From Myxococcales bacterium (GTDB lineage: Bacteria; Myxococcota_A; Polyangia; Palsa-1104): a stretch of 64,000 nucleotides of DNA. The stretch lies in contig PNAM01000010.1 of the NCBI GenBank assembly GCA_003170275.1, forward strand, positions 1 to 64,000. The letters are read 5' to 3'. Under the pieces are notes generated by a model. It was not told the origin of the DNA. It did no database searches and was given only the letters and a program-made list of their open reading frames with translations. Positions within the stretch are counted from its first letter, which is position 1, and every line of letters begins with the position of its first letter. The translations under genes were made by a program, and so were the position numbers. Shown piece after piece: positions 20,506 to 29,356 of the stretch.

Positions 20506-21293
20506 GACGTCTCGTCGACGTTCGCGCCGGCGTTCGCGTTCACGCTGTCGCTCGCGCGCTCGTTCACGTTCACGCTCTCGCTCACCACCCGGCGGATCCA
20601 CGATCGCACCAGCACGAACGTCATCGGATAAATCACCGTCGACAACCTGATCCCCGACCGCCAATGCGGCCCATACACCGCCCGCACCGGCACGTCCTCG
20701 ACGGTCAGCCCGGCCGCGTTCAGCCGTGCCAACAGATCGTTCGGATAGCCGTAGCGCGGAAACAGCCCCGCTCGATCGATCACCGCCAGCGCGCGCCGCG
20801 AGGCCGCGGTATAGCCACACTGCGAATCGAACACGTGCGCGTAGCCGCTCGTCACGCGCGTCGCCAGCGACAGCAACACGTTGCCGAGCAGGCGCGCCGG
20901 CGGCATCGCGCGCCACACGCCGGGCGCACGGAAACGATTCCCCTTCACGTAGTCGGCGCGTCCCTGCGCCAGCGGCGCGAGCAGGCCGGGCAGATCCTCG
21001 GGATCCATCTGCCCGTCGCCGGCCATCACCGCCGCAGCGTCGACGCCGAGCGCGAGCGCGCGCCGATAGCCGGTCTCGATCGCCGCGCCCACGCCGCGGT
21101 TGCGCGGATGGCGCAGCACCTCGAGGCCGCGCCGCTTGACCCGGCTGGCCTCGTCGAACGTGCGATCGCCCGACGCGTCGTCCACCACCAGCACATGGTC
21201 GACGAAGCCGGGGACGCTGCGCACGGTCGCCGCGACCGAGCGCTCTTCGTTGAAGGCGGGGACCACCACCGCGACTCGCAGCCGGCCAAACAT
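20487..21293 (-). CDS. Family-2 polyprenyl-phosphate-type glycosyltransferase
   Basis: 268 residues; the ATG at 21291-21293 (MFGRLRVAVVVP) puts the GT-A fold at the very start, while the upstream in-frame ATG adds an unlikely extension. Motifs: VVVPAFNEERSVAAT, VLVVDDASGDRT, RNRGVGAAIETGY, AVMAGDGQMDPEDL (DxD-like metal site). One C-terminal hydrophobic segment (STVIYPMTFVLVRSWI) suggests membrane attachment, as in dolichol/undecaprenyl-phosphate sugar transferases. The last ~30 residues are a low-complexity Asn/Ser/Ala tail encoded by a short repeat (20510-20590). Confidence 0.83.
   Translation of the reverse strand: MFGRLRVAVVVPAFNEERSVAATVRSVPGFVDHVLVVDDASGDRTFDEASRVKRRGLEVLRHPRNRGVGAAIETGYRRALALGVDAAAVMAGDGQMDPEDLPGLLAPLAQGRADYVKGNRFRAPGVWRAMPPARLLGNVLLSLATRVTSGYAHVFDSQCGYTAASRRALAVIDRAGLFPRYGYPNDLLARLNAAGLTVEDVPVRAVYGPHWRSGIRLSTVIYPMTFVLVRSWIRRVVSESVNVNERASDSVNANAGANVDETSCASAS
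20513..20590. repeat. Degenerate (T/C)TCACG-type simple repeat
   Basis: A stretch built from variants of GTTCACG and GCTCTCG (for example CGTTCACGTTCACGC) encodes the tail of the GT2 protein. Very similar wording (CGTTCACGCTCACGCTCACG) recurs at 39490-39520 in the signal peptide of the EnvC-like gene, suggesting an expandable repeat that tolerates translation in several frames. Confidence 0.5.
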
Positions 21294-21345
21294 GCGCGGC
21301 GTGAGCCTAGCAGCTTTTTTGTCACAGGGATGGGTTACTGATCGC

Positions 21346-21400
21346 TTGACCAGCCACATCAAGAACGCGCATCCTGCGTGCGTCTTAAGGAGGAACGGAA
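21346..21400 (+). promoter_or_regulatory. Possible ssb promoter and strong ribosome-binding site
   Basis: TTGACC (21346-21351) and CATCCT (21370-21375) are spaced by 18 bases; the -10 match is weak. AAGGAGG at 21387-21393, 7 bases before the ATG, is one of the strongest Shine-Dalgarno sequences in the window. Confidence 0.4.
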
Positions 21401-21901
21401 ATGGCGAGCGTGAACAAGGTGATTCTCGTCGGGAACCTGGGGACCAAGCCCGAGCTGAAGTACCTGCCGTCGGGCCAGGCGGTGTGCGAGATGCGCCTCG
21501 CCACCAATGAGGTCTTCAACGACAAGAACCAGCAGCGCCAGGAACGCACCGAGTGGCACCGCATCGTGGTGTGGGGCAAGACCGGCGAGAATTGCGCCCA
21601 GTATCTCGACAAGGGTCGTCAGGTCTACGTCGAAGGACGCCTGCAGACACGCTCGTGGGACGATAAGAACACCGGCGAGAAGCGCTACATGACCGAGATC
21701 GTGGCCAACCAGGTGACCTTCCTCGGCACCGGTCCCGGCGGCGAAGCCGGCGGTGGTGGCGGCGGTCCGCGCGGTGGTGGTGGTGGTGGTGGCGCTCCGC
21801 GTCCGGGTCCCGGCACGCCGCGCACCGGTGGTGACAACGGTCCGCCGGACGACTTCGGTCCCCCGTCGGGCGGCGGCACCGACGACGACATTCCCTTCTA
21901 G
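21401..21901 (+). CDS. ssb: Single-stranded DNA-binding protein
   Basis: 166 residues. OB fold at 1-110 ([62 protein letters not shown]), then a flexible linker made almost wholly of Gly with Pro/Arg, then the acidic tip DDDIPF that docks replication and repair partners. Protects ssDNA in replication, recombination and repair. A very strong ribosome-binding site precedes the ATG. Not linked to rpsF/rpsR here; transcribed divergently from the GT2 gene. Confidence 0.96.
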   Translation: MASVNKVILVGNLGTKPELKYLPSGQAVCEMRLATNEVFNDKNQQRQERTEWHRIVVWGKTGENCAQYLDKGRQVYVEGRLQTRSWDDKNTGEKRYMTEIVANQVTFLGTGPGGEAGGGGGGPRGGGGGGGAPRPGPGTPRTGGDNGPPDDFGPPSGGGTDDDIPF

Positions 21902-21952
21902 GCGATCAGCTCGAAGTTGCAGCGCGGTCGGCGGGTGGTACGCTGAAGGTTC

Positions 21953-22780
21953 GTGCGTGCTCTCGTTTTGCTCGCGATCTATCTGATACCAGCGGCGGCT
22001 TCCGCCGAAAAACGCGCGTCCGCAGCCACTGATCAACCCGAGATCCTGCTCACGTTCGACGACGGTCCGGCGCTCGACAAGACGCCCAAGGTCCTCGACG
22101 TGCTCGACCAGCACCACATCAAGGCGGTGTTCTTCGTCAACGGCTGGCACTTCCAGGGCAACCGGCCCACCGACGAAAAAGAGCGCGCGCTGTTGCGCGA
22201 GGAGCTCAAGCGCGGTCACGCCGTCGGCAACCACACCGTCCACCACTACTTTCTGTGCGGCAAGGTGTACTCCAAGCGCGCCGCGCAGGAGATCGAAGAG
22301 AACGCCGCGCTGATCGAGCAGGCGATCGGCATCCGTCCCGAGCTGTTCCGCACGCCCTACGGCGCACATTGCAAAGCGCTGTCGGAGGTCCTCAGCGGCC
22401 TGGGCATCAAGCACACCGGTTGGGACATCGACCCGCAAGACTGGCGCGTCAAGAACGCCGCCAAGATCGAAGCGTACGTCGAGGCTCAGCTCAAGACGCT
22501 GCACGGCCGCGCGATCGTGCTGTTCCACGACATCCAGGGCGAGACGGTCAAGGCGCTGCCGCACATCCTCGACTGGATCGACAAGGAGAACGAGGCCCGC
22601 GTCGCGTCCGCCAGACCGCCGATCAAGATCATCAACTACGCCTACTTGATCCCGGAGCACAAGCTGGTGCCGCCGCTCCTCGACGCGCTCGGCCGGGTGC
22701 TCATCGAATACATCCACCGCGCCGCCACCGGACCGGCGCGGCTGTGGGGCTCGCTTGCCTGGCTCTCGGGGCAGGTGTAG
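21953..22780 (+). CDS. Polysaccharide deacetylase (NodB, CE4)
   Basis: 275 residues starting at GTG with a signal peptide ending AAASA. CE4 motifs in order: TFDDGP (motif 1, catalytic Asp), HTVHHY (motif 2, HxxxH metal ligands), RTPYGAH (motif 3, RxPY), WDIDPQDW (motif 4) and IVLFHD (motif 5, catalytic His). It removes N-acetyl groups from chitin-like, xylan or peptidoglycan sugars in the periplasm or outside. About 70 residues after the catalytic core are extra and contain one amphipathic segment. Substrate unknown. Confidence 0.88.
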   Translation: MRALVLLAIYLIPAAASAEKRASAATDQPEILLTFDDGPALDKTPKVLDVLDQHHIKAVFFVNGWHFQGNRPTDEKERALLREELKRGHAVGNHTVHHYFLCGKVYSKRAAQEIEENAALIEQAIGIRPELFRTPYGAHCKALSEVLSGLGIKHTGWDIDPQDWRVKNAAKIEAYVEAQLKTLHGRAIVLFHDIQGETVKALPHILDWIDKENEARVASARPPIKIINYAYLIPEHKLVPPLLDALGRVLIEYIHRAATGPARLWGSLAWLSGQV

Positions 22781-22807
22781 GCTCGCCGACTCACCCATCG
22801 TGAACCC

Positions 22808-23821
22808 ATGTTCATCCTTCGCGAAGTCTTCCCCGACGATATCGTGGGGCTGCACGAGGTAGCGGCCCACCTCGACACCGTCAACCTGCCCAACGACCGG
22901 ACCGTTCTCGAGAAGCTCATCGATCAGTCCAAGAAGTCGTTCTCCGGTCAGCTCGACATCTTCAAGCGCGAGTACCTGTTCGTGCTGCTCGACGACAAGA
23001 AGATCGTCGGCACCTCGATGATCCACGCGCAGCACGGCACCCGCCGCGCGCCGCACATCTTCTTCGACGTCATGCAGGACGAGCGCTACTCGGAGACGCT
23101 CGACCGGCACTTCGTGCACCGCGTCTTGCGCATCGGTTACAACTACAACGGGCCGACCGAGATCGGCGGGCTGGTGCTCATGCCCGACTTCCGGCGCAAC
23201 CCGCTGGCGCTCGGCAAGTGGCTCTCCTACGTGCGCTTCCTGTACATCGGGCTGCACCGCGCGTCGTTTCGCGACGAGGTGCTGTCCGAGCTCTTGCCGC
23301 CGCTCGAGACCGACGGCTCGTCGGTGGTGTGGGAGGCGATCGGCCGCCACTTCACCGGCATGAGCTACCAGGAAGCGGACCGCATCTCGCAGACCAACAA
23401 GGAGTTCATCCGCACGCTGTTCCCCGCCGAGCCGATCTACCTGTCGCTGTTCCCCGAGAAGGTGAAGAAGATCATCGGCGAGGTCGGCCCCGAGACCAAG
23501 GGCGTGGAGAAGATGTTGCGGCGGGTCGGCTTCGAGTACGCCGAGCGCATCGATCCGTTCGACGGCGGACCGCACTTCGTGGCCAAGACCGACAACATCG
23601 TCCTGGTGAAGGAGAGCAAGAAGGCGCGCGTGGTGAAGGTGAGCGGCGCCGACGACGGCCGGCCCTACGGGCTGGTCTCGGTGGAGCGCGATCACGCGCC
23701 GCACTTCGCCGCCACCGGATCGCGCTTCCGCCTCGAGGGCTCGGACGTCGGGCTGCCGGAGAAGACCATGGCCGCGCTCGAGGTCCAGCCGGGCGACGAG
23801 GTCGGCGTACTCCCCTTCTGA
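22808..23821 (+). CDS. Arginine N-succinyltransferase (AstA) family protein
   Basis: 337 residues, the usual AstA length. N-terminal MFILREVFPDDIVGLHEVA and central strings such as EIGGLVLMPDFRRNP, YIGLHRASFRDEVLSELLPPL, VWEAIGRHFTGMSYQEAD, NKEFIRTLFPAEPIYLSLF and GRHFTGM match the conserved blocks of AstA (GNAT-like acyltransferase acting on arginine with succinyl-CoA, first step of the AST arginine catabolic route). The other ast genes are not adjacent, and in deltaproteobacteria such solitary homologues may use another amine or acyl donor. Starts 27 bp after the deacetylase. Confidence 0.78.
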   Translation: MFILREVFPDDIVGLHEVAAHLDTVNLPNDRTVLEKLIDQSKKSFSGQLDIFKREYLFVLLDDKKIVGTSMIHAQHGTRRAPHIFFDVMQDERYSETLDRHFVHRVLRIGYNYNGPTEIGGLVLMPDFRRNPLALGKWLSYVRFLYIGLHRASFRDEVLSELLPPLETDGSSVVWEAIGRHFTGMSYQEADRISQTNKEFIRTLFPAEPIYLSLFPEKVKKIIGEVGPETKGVEKMLRRVGFEYAERIDPFDGGPHFVAKTDNIVLVKESKKARVVKVSGADDGRPYGLVSVERDHAPHFAATGSRFRLEGSDVGLPEKTMAALEVQPGDEVGVLPF

Positions 23822-23824
23822 CGC

Positions 23825-24940
23825 ATGCGCGCGGCCCTCACCACCGCCCTCCTTTTGATCGCGGCCTCGCTGCGCGCCGAAGCGCCGCCGGGCCAGGCCG
23901 AGTTCGAGGCGGCCACCGCGCGCGAGGGTCGCGGCGACTACCAGGGCGCGGCCGCGGCGCTGGAGCAACTCGGCCGCACGCGGCCCGACGATTCGTTCGC
24001 CGACGACGCGCTGTTCGAGGCGGCGGTGATCGCCGAGGAGCACCTGGCCGATCCGGCGCGCGCGGCGCGGCTGTACGAAGAGGTCGCCACCCGCTATCCG
24101 TCAAGCCGGCTGTCGCGCCGGGCCCGCGCGCGCGCCGATTTCCTCGGCACGTCGCTCAAGACCGGCGAGGCGCCGCTGCGCGAGTACCTGGACATCCTCA
24201 ACAACTTCTCCAAGCACCCCAAGCCGGAATCGATCGCGCGCATGGAGACGGTGCTGCGCGAGCACCCCGACTTCGCGCTCGCCGATCGAACGCTCTACTG
24301 GCTGGGCGCCGCGGATCTCGAGCAGCACCGCGAGCGCGGGGCGGTCGATCGCTTCCTCGAGCTCGAGCGGCGCTTCCCGCGCAACGAGTGGGCCGGTCGC
24401 GCCAAGAAGGCGCGCGGCGATCTGGCGCTGCGCACCGGCCACCCGTTCCAAGCGCACGCGATCTTCGTGGAGCTCTCGCAGGCCGGCGACCTGCTCGCGC
24501 GCGCCGCGGCCGAGGAGGGCCTCGCCTCGGTACGCAGCGCCGAGCGCCGCTTCGTGCTGCTGGTGCTCTCGATCCTCTACTTCCTCGGCTTTCTGCTGCT
24601 GCACCTCGCCGCGCTGCGCAAGGTACGGCCGATCCACCTGCCCACCGAGGTGCTCTTCTACGCACCGGTGGCGCTCCTGTTCATCCTCGCCGCGTTCACC
24701 GAGAACGGCGCGATCGCCGTCGCCACCAGCGCGATCGCCGTCGGCGGGCTGCTGATCGTCTGGGCCACCACCGCGCTCAACGCCGCACGCCTGACGCGCG
24801 GCGCGCTCTCCATCGGCGCCCGGCTGGCGCGGGCCGCGGCGATCCTCGGCGCGGTCCTCTCCATCGGCTACATCGCCATCCAGACCACCGGCCTCACCGA
24901 CCTGGTGATCGAGACGTTGCGCTCCGGCCCCGAACGTTAG
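23825..24940 (+). CDS. TPR protein with C-terminal membrane domain
   Basis: 371 residues. Signal peptide (ALLLIAASLRAEA), then TPR-like helical pairs at about 25-220 (AATAREGRGDYQGAAAALEQL, ARAARLYEEVATRYP, and YLDILNNFSKHPKP). Four to five hydrophobic helices follow (FVLLVLSILYFLGFLLLHL, VLFYAPVALLFILAAF, and others to the end). YfgM/BamD-like TPRs often serve envelope complexes, but the trailing membrane part is unusual. Only 3 bp after the astA-like stop. It shares its last 4 bases (TTAG) with the opposing GT gene, whose stop is read from the other strand. Confidence 0.6.
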   Translation: MRAALTTALLLIAASLRAEAPPGQAEFEAATAREGRGDYQGAAAALEQLGRTRPDDSFADDALFEAAVIAEEHLADPARAARLYEEVATRYPSSRLSRRARARADFLGTSLKTGEAPLREYLDILNNFSKHPKPESIARMETVLREHPDFALADRTLYWLGAADLEQHRERGAVDRFLELERRFPRNEWAGRAKKARGDLALRTGHPFQAHAIFVELSQAGDLLARAAAEEGLASVRSAERRFVLLVLSILYFLGFLLLHLAALRKVRPIHLPTEVLFYAPVALLFILAAFTENGAIAVATSAIAVGGLLIVWATTALNAARLTRGALSIGARLARAAAILGAVLSIGYIAIQTTGLTDLVIETLRSGPER

Positions 24941-27612
24941 GGGAGGGTCGCGACGGCGAGGTAGATCTTGTTGTTGGTCTCGTCGACGACCGTGAGGCTG
25001 GTGCGCGCGGCGGCGGGCAGCAGCGCGCGGAGCGATTCGAGGCGCGTGCGCTCGACCACGAAGAACACGCGCCGGCCGCCGTGGGAGGTGAAGTAGGCCT
25101 GCATCTTCTCGGCGTTGTGATCGCCGAGGAACACGGTGCGCTCGAGCGCGTTGGAGTCGGCGTAGATCGCGTTCTTGGTGTAGAAGTTCTCGCCGCGCCA
25201 GTACAGCTGCCAGGCGATCAGCGGCTCGCTCGCGTCCTTGCGCTTGGCGTAGTACGACGCGATCACGTGCTTCTGGCTCCAGTGCGGTGACAGCTCGATC
25301 AGCAGCTTGTCGACGACGAACGCCGACCACACCACGCCGATCAGCGCCAGCATCCACACCGCCAGCCAGCGCGGCCGCGCCTCGATCGGATCCTCGGTGT
25401 CGCGCTTGGCGCGCGTGCGACTCACCATCCACGCCAGCAGCGCCAGCGCCGGCAGCATGAGCAGCGCAGGCAAGAGCCACGCGGTGCGCTCGATCACCGG
25501 CGCCGCGCCTTTGGGCGCCGACGGGCCGATCAGGATGCCGCCCGCCAACAAGATCGCGAACCCGCCGAGCAGCGCGAGCGTGAGGTTCGCCGGCGCCGGG
25601 GTGTGCGGCTCTTCGGAATCGGCCGGCGGGGTCTCCGTCGACAGCGCGGCCTCGCGATAGGGGCCGGTCTCGACCGCGTCGCGCGGCGGCGGGAGCGCCG
25701 GATCGCGCCGCGGCGCGCCGGTCTGCAGCGCGAAGAAGCCGCGCCCCATCATCCCCAGCCCGGCGACGATCGCGCCGTACCAGAGATAGCCGGTCTTGAC
25801 CACGAAGGTGAACACCACGCCTGCCAGGAAGACGCCCAGGCCCGAGAGCAACAGGCCGTAGCTGGCGCCGCTCGGCTCGACGGTGGCGGGCGCTCCCTGT
25901 GCGGCGGCGCCGGGCGCGACCAGCGGGGCGTGGTCGGCTAGCGCGGGCGCGTCGGCATCCTTGGGCGCCGAGCGCTTGCCGAGCGCGGCCGCGATCGCCA
26001 GCGCCACCGTCGCGGTGGTGGCGACGACCGTGAAGATCAGGAGCGGTGTTCCGTACTCGTAGCGATCGCCGTACAGCGAGATCAGCGGCCAGGGCCGCCC
26101 GCTGCCGGGCATGTTCACGTAGTCGTAGTTGAACAGCCACAACAGCCGCGGCGGAAACGCGGCCAGATCGCGCCCGCACAGAAATGTGATCGGCGCGGCG
26201 ATCAACAACAGCCCCACCGCATGGATCCGCTGCGGCGCGCGCAAGATGTCGTCGAGCATCACGCCGGCCAGGATCGCCAGCGCCGGCAGCGCCGGCAGGA
26301 TGTAGTGGTGGAACTTGGTGTTGACCAGCGACATGGTGCTGAACTCGACCAGGAACCACACCAGCGCGAAGCCGATCAGCCCCTTGCGCGGATCGGCGTC
26401 GCGCAGCTTCTTGAACGACAAGAGGCTGCCCAGCGCGACGATGCCCGACCACGGGAACATACCGTAGCCCACCCACTCGATGTAGTAGTCGAACATGCCG
26501 CGGTCGCCGTGCCGCCCGCCCGCCCGGTGCACGTAGTTGTCGCCGATGAACTCGTTCCAGAAGCCCATGCCGTGGCGGATCAGCATCGCGTGGTACCAGG
26601 GGAACGCCGTCGCGACGAACAAGATCACGCCGCGCGGAATCTCGAGCTTGGTGAGGATCTCGCGCCAGCGCCCGGCGAGCACCAGATAGAACAGCAGCAC
26701 CATCGCCGGCAGCGCCACGCCCGCCGGACCCTTGGCCAGCGACGCCAGTGCGCACAGCACGTAGCCGGAGAACAGATACAGCTGGCGCTTGTTGTGCGCC
26801 CGCGCGCACCACCACAGCGCGACCAGGAACGCGGCGATGTACGGCAGCATGGCCACCACGCCGGCCATGCGCACCTGGCTCGCGCCGAGGTGGAACGACA
26901 GGTGGACCTGCACCGAGATGATCAACAGCTGCGGCAGCGTGGTGAGCACGAACAGCGCCGCGAACACATAGAACGCCGGCGCGTGCGGATACGAAAGACT
27001 CCATCGCCCGACGCGCAGCGAACGGCGCGGCAGCTCGCGCTCGCGCTCCTCCTCGGGCAACAGCAGTCCGAGCCCGGCGAACGCCAGCGCGATGGTCATC
27101 GGCGACACGAACGCCATGTCGGTCATCGCCTGGCGGGTGATGAACAGCCACTGCGCCGAGGTCGCCAGCACCACCGCCGCCAGCGCACCCGCGCGACGCC
27201 CGGCCAGCCGCCGAACCAGCTCCCACGTCGCCCACACCGCGGCGATGCCGAGGACGATGAACGGCAGGCGCGACGCCCACTCGACGCGCCACGAATCGGC
27301 CATCTCCGCCGCGGGCGGATGCGCGCCCCACTCCAGCCCGAACAGCTTCATGCTGATCGCCATCAGCCAGAACGTCAGCACCGGCTTGGACCAGAACTCC
27401 TGACGATCTTGCGGCGAGCCCGGCCACCACTGACTGACGAAGTCATTGCGCTCGAGCATCTGGCGCGCGACCTCGCCGTAGTGCGTCTCCCACGGATCCC
27501 ACATGCCGTAGTTGCCGGCGAGCGGGATGTAGATCATCGCGCACAGCGCGAACAGGGCCAGCGAGATCCGCCGCTCGGACGTGGCGGTCAACCAATCTAA
27601 GCCGCGCTTCAT
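24937..27612 (-). CDS. ArnT/GT39-GT83-like membrane glycosyltransferase
   Basis: 891 residues with ten or more predicted membrane helices. The N-terminal periplasmic loop YGMWDPWETHYGEVARQML carries the catalytic Asp/Glu cluster of GT-C enzymes (protein O-mannosyltransferase and ArnT families, DxE type), and EFWSKPVLTFWLMAIS follows as in ArnT. Such enzymes transfer sugars from polyprenyl-phosphate donors onto lipid A or proteins in the periplasm. The long Pro/Ala-rich soluble segment (about 560-680) between membrane blocks and the C-terminal soluble domain ending YLAVATLP are unusual additions. Converges with the TPR gene (4-base overlap). Confidence 0.8.
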   Translation of the reverse strand: MKRGLDWLTATSERRISLALFALCAMIYIPLAGNYGMWDPWETHYGEVARQMLERNDFVSQWWPGSPQDRQEFWSKPVLTFWLMAISMKLFGLEWGAHPPAAEMADSWRVEWASRLPFIVLGIAAVWATWELVRRLAGRRAGALAAVVLATSAQWLFITRQAMTDMAFVSPMTIALAFAGLGLLLPEEERERELPRRSLRVGRWSLSYPHAPAFYVFAALFVLTTLPQLLIISVQVHLSFHLGASQVRMAGVVAMLPYIAAFLVALWWCARAHNKRQLYLFSGYVLCALASLAKGPAGVALPAMVLLFYLVLAGRWREILTKLEIPRGVILFVATAFPWYHAMLIRHGMGFWNEFIGDNYVHRAGGRHGDRGMFDYYIEWVGYGMFPWSGIVALGSLLSFKKLRDADPRKGLIGFALVWFLVEFSTMSLVNTKFHHYILPALPALAILAGVMLDDILRAPQRIHAVGLLLIAAPITFLCGRDLAAFPPRLLWLFNYDYVNMPGSGRPWPLISLYGDRYEYGTPLLIFTVVATTATVALAIAAALGKRSAPKDADAPALADHAPLVAPGAAAQGAPATVEPSGASYGLLLSGLGVFLAGVVFTFVVKTGYLWYGAIVAGLGMMGRGFFALQTGAPRRDPALPPPRDAVETGPYREAALSTETPPADSEEPHTPAPANLTLALLGGFAILLAGGILIGPSAPKGAAPVIERTAWLLPALLMLPALALLAWMVSRTRAKRDTEDPIEARPRWLAVWMLALIGVVWSAFVVDKLLIELSPHWSQKHVIASYYAKRKDASEPLIAWQLYWRGENFYTKNAIYADSNALERTVFLGDHNAEKMQAYFTSHGGRRVFFVVERTRLESLRALLPAAARTSLTVVDETNNKIYLAVATLP

Positions 27613-27733
27613 ATGGCCGTAGTTCTAGCCAGCAACGCGCCCCCGAGGCAAGCGTCGACGTAGATGACCGTTGCCAGGTAGGGAAGGGTGCGATAGAGAA
27701 CACGTAGCTTGCTGGAACCCAGGGAGGGACGCG

Positions 27734-28555
27734 ATGCGATTTCGACTGTCATTGATCAGTGCCTTGCTGCTCGTCGCTGTCGCGCGTCCCGCACGCGCCG
27801 ACTTTAGTCTCGCCATCGGCGTGAAGTACAACCCGGTCAACTACACCACGCCGTTTTCGACCACCGGCAGTGGTGCCGGCGGCACCGAGCTCTTGAGCGG
27901 GTGGAACACCACCAACCTCAACAACTACTTCGGCATGTTCTTCCTCGACGGGCGGCTCGGCTTCCAGCTCGGGCTCGACCTCGGATACGCCTCGCGCCAC
28001 GACGAGACCACCGCCGTCTCCAAGCAGGATCTGAGCTACACGCAGTTCGGCTTTTCGCTGGGCGGCAAGTTCTACATCACCAAGCCGCGCGGCGGGCACG
28101 TCTCGCCGTATCTCTTCCTCGACTTCTACAAGTACTTCGCCTCGATCTCGACCAGCGCGACGGTACCGAAAGGCTACGAGCAGTTCCTCGCCGGCCTGGC
28201 CAGCCCGCTCGGAATCGACGTCGCGGTGGGAGCGGAATACTTTTTCACACCCGGCTTTTCGATCGGCGCGGAGGTGCTCGGTCTCAAGTACGCATACACC
28301 GACGCCAGCTACTCGACCGCGCCGGTGGGCATCGGCACCGTGGGCACGATCAGCCAGACCAACCATTACGTGACCTTCTACACGGGAATCTCGCTGAACT
28401 ATCGCTTCGACATCGCGGTGCAGGTGCACGCGCGCGAGGCCGGCGACGACAACGGCGGTGACGACCAGCCGCGCCCGCACCGCAAGAAAAAAGACCCTAC
28501 AGAAACACCCGCATCGTCGGAGCCGCCGCCGGCTTCGCCCGAGTCGGTCGACTAG
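27734..28555 (+). CDS. Outer-membrane beta-barrel protein
   Basis: 273 residues from the ATG with the strong site AGGGAGGGA 4 bases upstream; signal peptide cut after RPARA. The protein alternates polar and hydrophobic residues in strands (FFLDGRLGFQLGLDLGY, TQFGFSLGGKFYI, VSPYLFLDFYKYFA, NHYVTFYTGISLNYRFD), roughly eight to ten, and ends its barrel with an aromatic Phe/Tyr strand, typical of OmpW/OprF-size barrels. A Lys/Pro/Asp-rich periplasmic tail of about 40 residues follows. Substrate or partner unknown. No clear homology to porins was recognised. Confidence 0.68.
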   Translation: MRFRLSLISALLLVAVARPARADFSLAIGVKYNPVNYTTPFSTTGSGAGGTELLSGWNTTNLNNYFGMFFLDGRLGFQLGLDLGYASRHDETTAVSKQDLSYTQFGFSLGGKFYITKPRGGHVSPYLFLDFYKYFASISTSATVPKGYEQFLAGLASPLGIDVAVGAEYFFTPGFSIGAEVLGLKYAYTDASYSTAPVGIGTVGTISQTNHYVTFYTGISLNYRFDIAVQVHAREAGDDNGGDDQPRPHRKKKDPTETPASSEPPPASPESVD

Positions 28556-28659
28556 CCGGCGCCCTTCGCTAACCCCACGTTTCCCTACACTTTCCACGAG
28601 CGCAAACCGGGCTGTGCACTCGATCACCGCATCTGCGCGCTGCAACTGCTATTTTTTCT

Positions 28660-28689
28660 TTGACGGCGCCTTTCAGATCGTCGTATAGA
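28660..28689 (+). promoter_or_regulatory. Strong predicted promoter of the Cys-rich lipoprotein array
   Basis: TTGACG (28660-28665) and TATAGA (28684-28689) lie 18 bases apart, followed about 40 bases later by CGGAGG and the ATG of the first lipoprotein. An inverted repeat GGCGCCTT/AAGGCGCC (28665-28672 and 28689-28696) brackets the -10, so a dimeric regulator may bind here. Confidence 0.55.
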
Positions 28690-28696
28690 AGGCGCC
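28665..28696. promoter_or_regulatory. GGCGCC inverted repeat overlapping promoter
   Basis: Two 8-base arms, GGCGCCTT and AAGGCGCC, with 16 bases between, flank the promoter's -10. The same GGCGCC core forms the stem of the terminator after the gene (29289-29328). Confidence 0.35.
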
Positions 28697-28729
28697 TCGT
28701 AAGAATAAAAAACACCTCGGAGGCTCTCG

Positions 28730-29266
28730 ATGCGGACTTTTAATTTCTTGGCGACTTCGGCTCTGACTGCATGTCTCATGGTTGCTGGCTGCGGTTCCCC
28801 CGCTGTTGGGCCGACGCTCGACGGCGGCACCCACGACCTCACGATGACTGGCACCGTTATGGACTTCACCGTTCCCGCGGCCAAGACGGGCTGCCTCGGG
28901 TACGTCCAGTGCCAGGTCGATTGCCTCTCGACGGCCACGACGCAGGCCGAATACGACATGTGCGTCATCCCCTGCGGCAAGAACGTCACCACCGCCGGCA
29001 AGGCCAAGTTCGACGCGGAAATTCTCTGCGCGCAGAACTTCTGCCTCGGCACGAATGACATGGGCACCGGCGAGTGCATCGTCACCGGCATGAACCTGAC
29101 CAACAAGGACGGCTCGGCGGCGAACAACGGCACGCCCTGCGGCGACTGCCTCAACAACAGCCTCGCCGGCTTGTTCCAGGACACCTGCACCGTCGTCGGT
29201 GGGCCGAACTGCAATCCCGCGATGTGCGCAGCTTCCGTCACGGCCTGCACCTCCAGCACCCCGTAA
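28730..29266 (+). CDS. Cys-rich lipoprotein A (array member 1)
   Basis: 178 residues with a lipobox (MVAGC). After a Thr/Asp-rich linker comes the array signature CLGYVQCQVDCLS-x-CVIPCGKNVT, then AEILCAQNFCLGTNDMGTGEC and CGDCLNNSLAGLF, ending CNPAMC. The second array member shows the same cysteine framework and the same phrases (LGTND, GDCL-N-AL-LF); the third shows only a general resemblance. Likely a disulfide-rich surface protein; function unknown. Own promoter (28660-28689) and terminator (29289-29328) flank it. Confidence 0.82.
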   Translation: MRTFNFLATSALTACLMVAGCGSPAVGPTLDGGTHDLTMTGTVMDFTVPAAKTGCLGYVQCQVDCLSTATTQAEYDMCVIPCGKNVTTAGKAKFDAEILCAQNFCLGTNDMGTGECIVTGMNLTNKDGSAANNGTPCGDCLNNSLAGLFQDTCTVVGGPNCNPAMCAASVTACTSSTP

Positions 29267-29288
29267 TCGGAGCTCTCTGCTAGCAATT

Positions 29289-29328
29289 AGAGGCGCCTAC
29301 CTCAAACGTAGGCGCCTCTTTCTTTTTT
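29289..29328 (+). terminator. Rho-independent terminator
   Basis: Perfect 12-bp stem AGAGGCGCCTAC / GTAGGCGCCTCT with a 7-base loop, followed by a run of T (TTCTTTTTT). Ends the transcript of the first Cys-rich lipoprotein 22 bases after its stop. The cleanest terminator found in the window. Confidence 0.93.
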
Positions 29329-29356
29329 CCGCTCGCCAAGCACGGAGGCCACTTCG

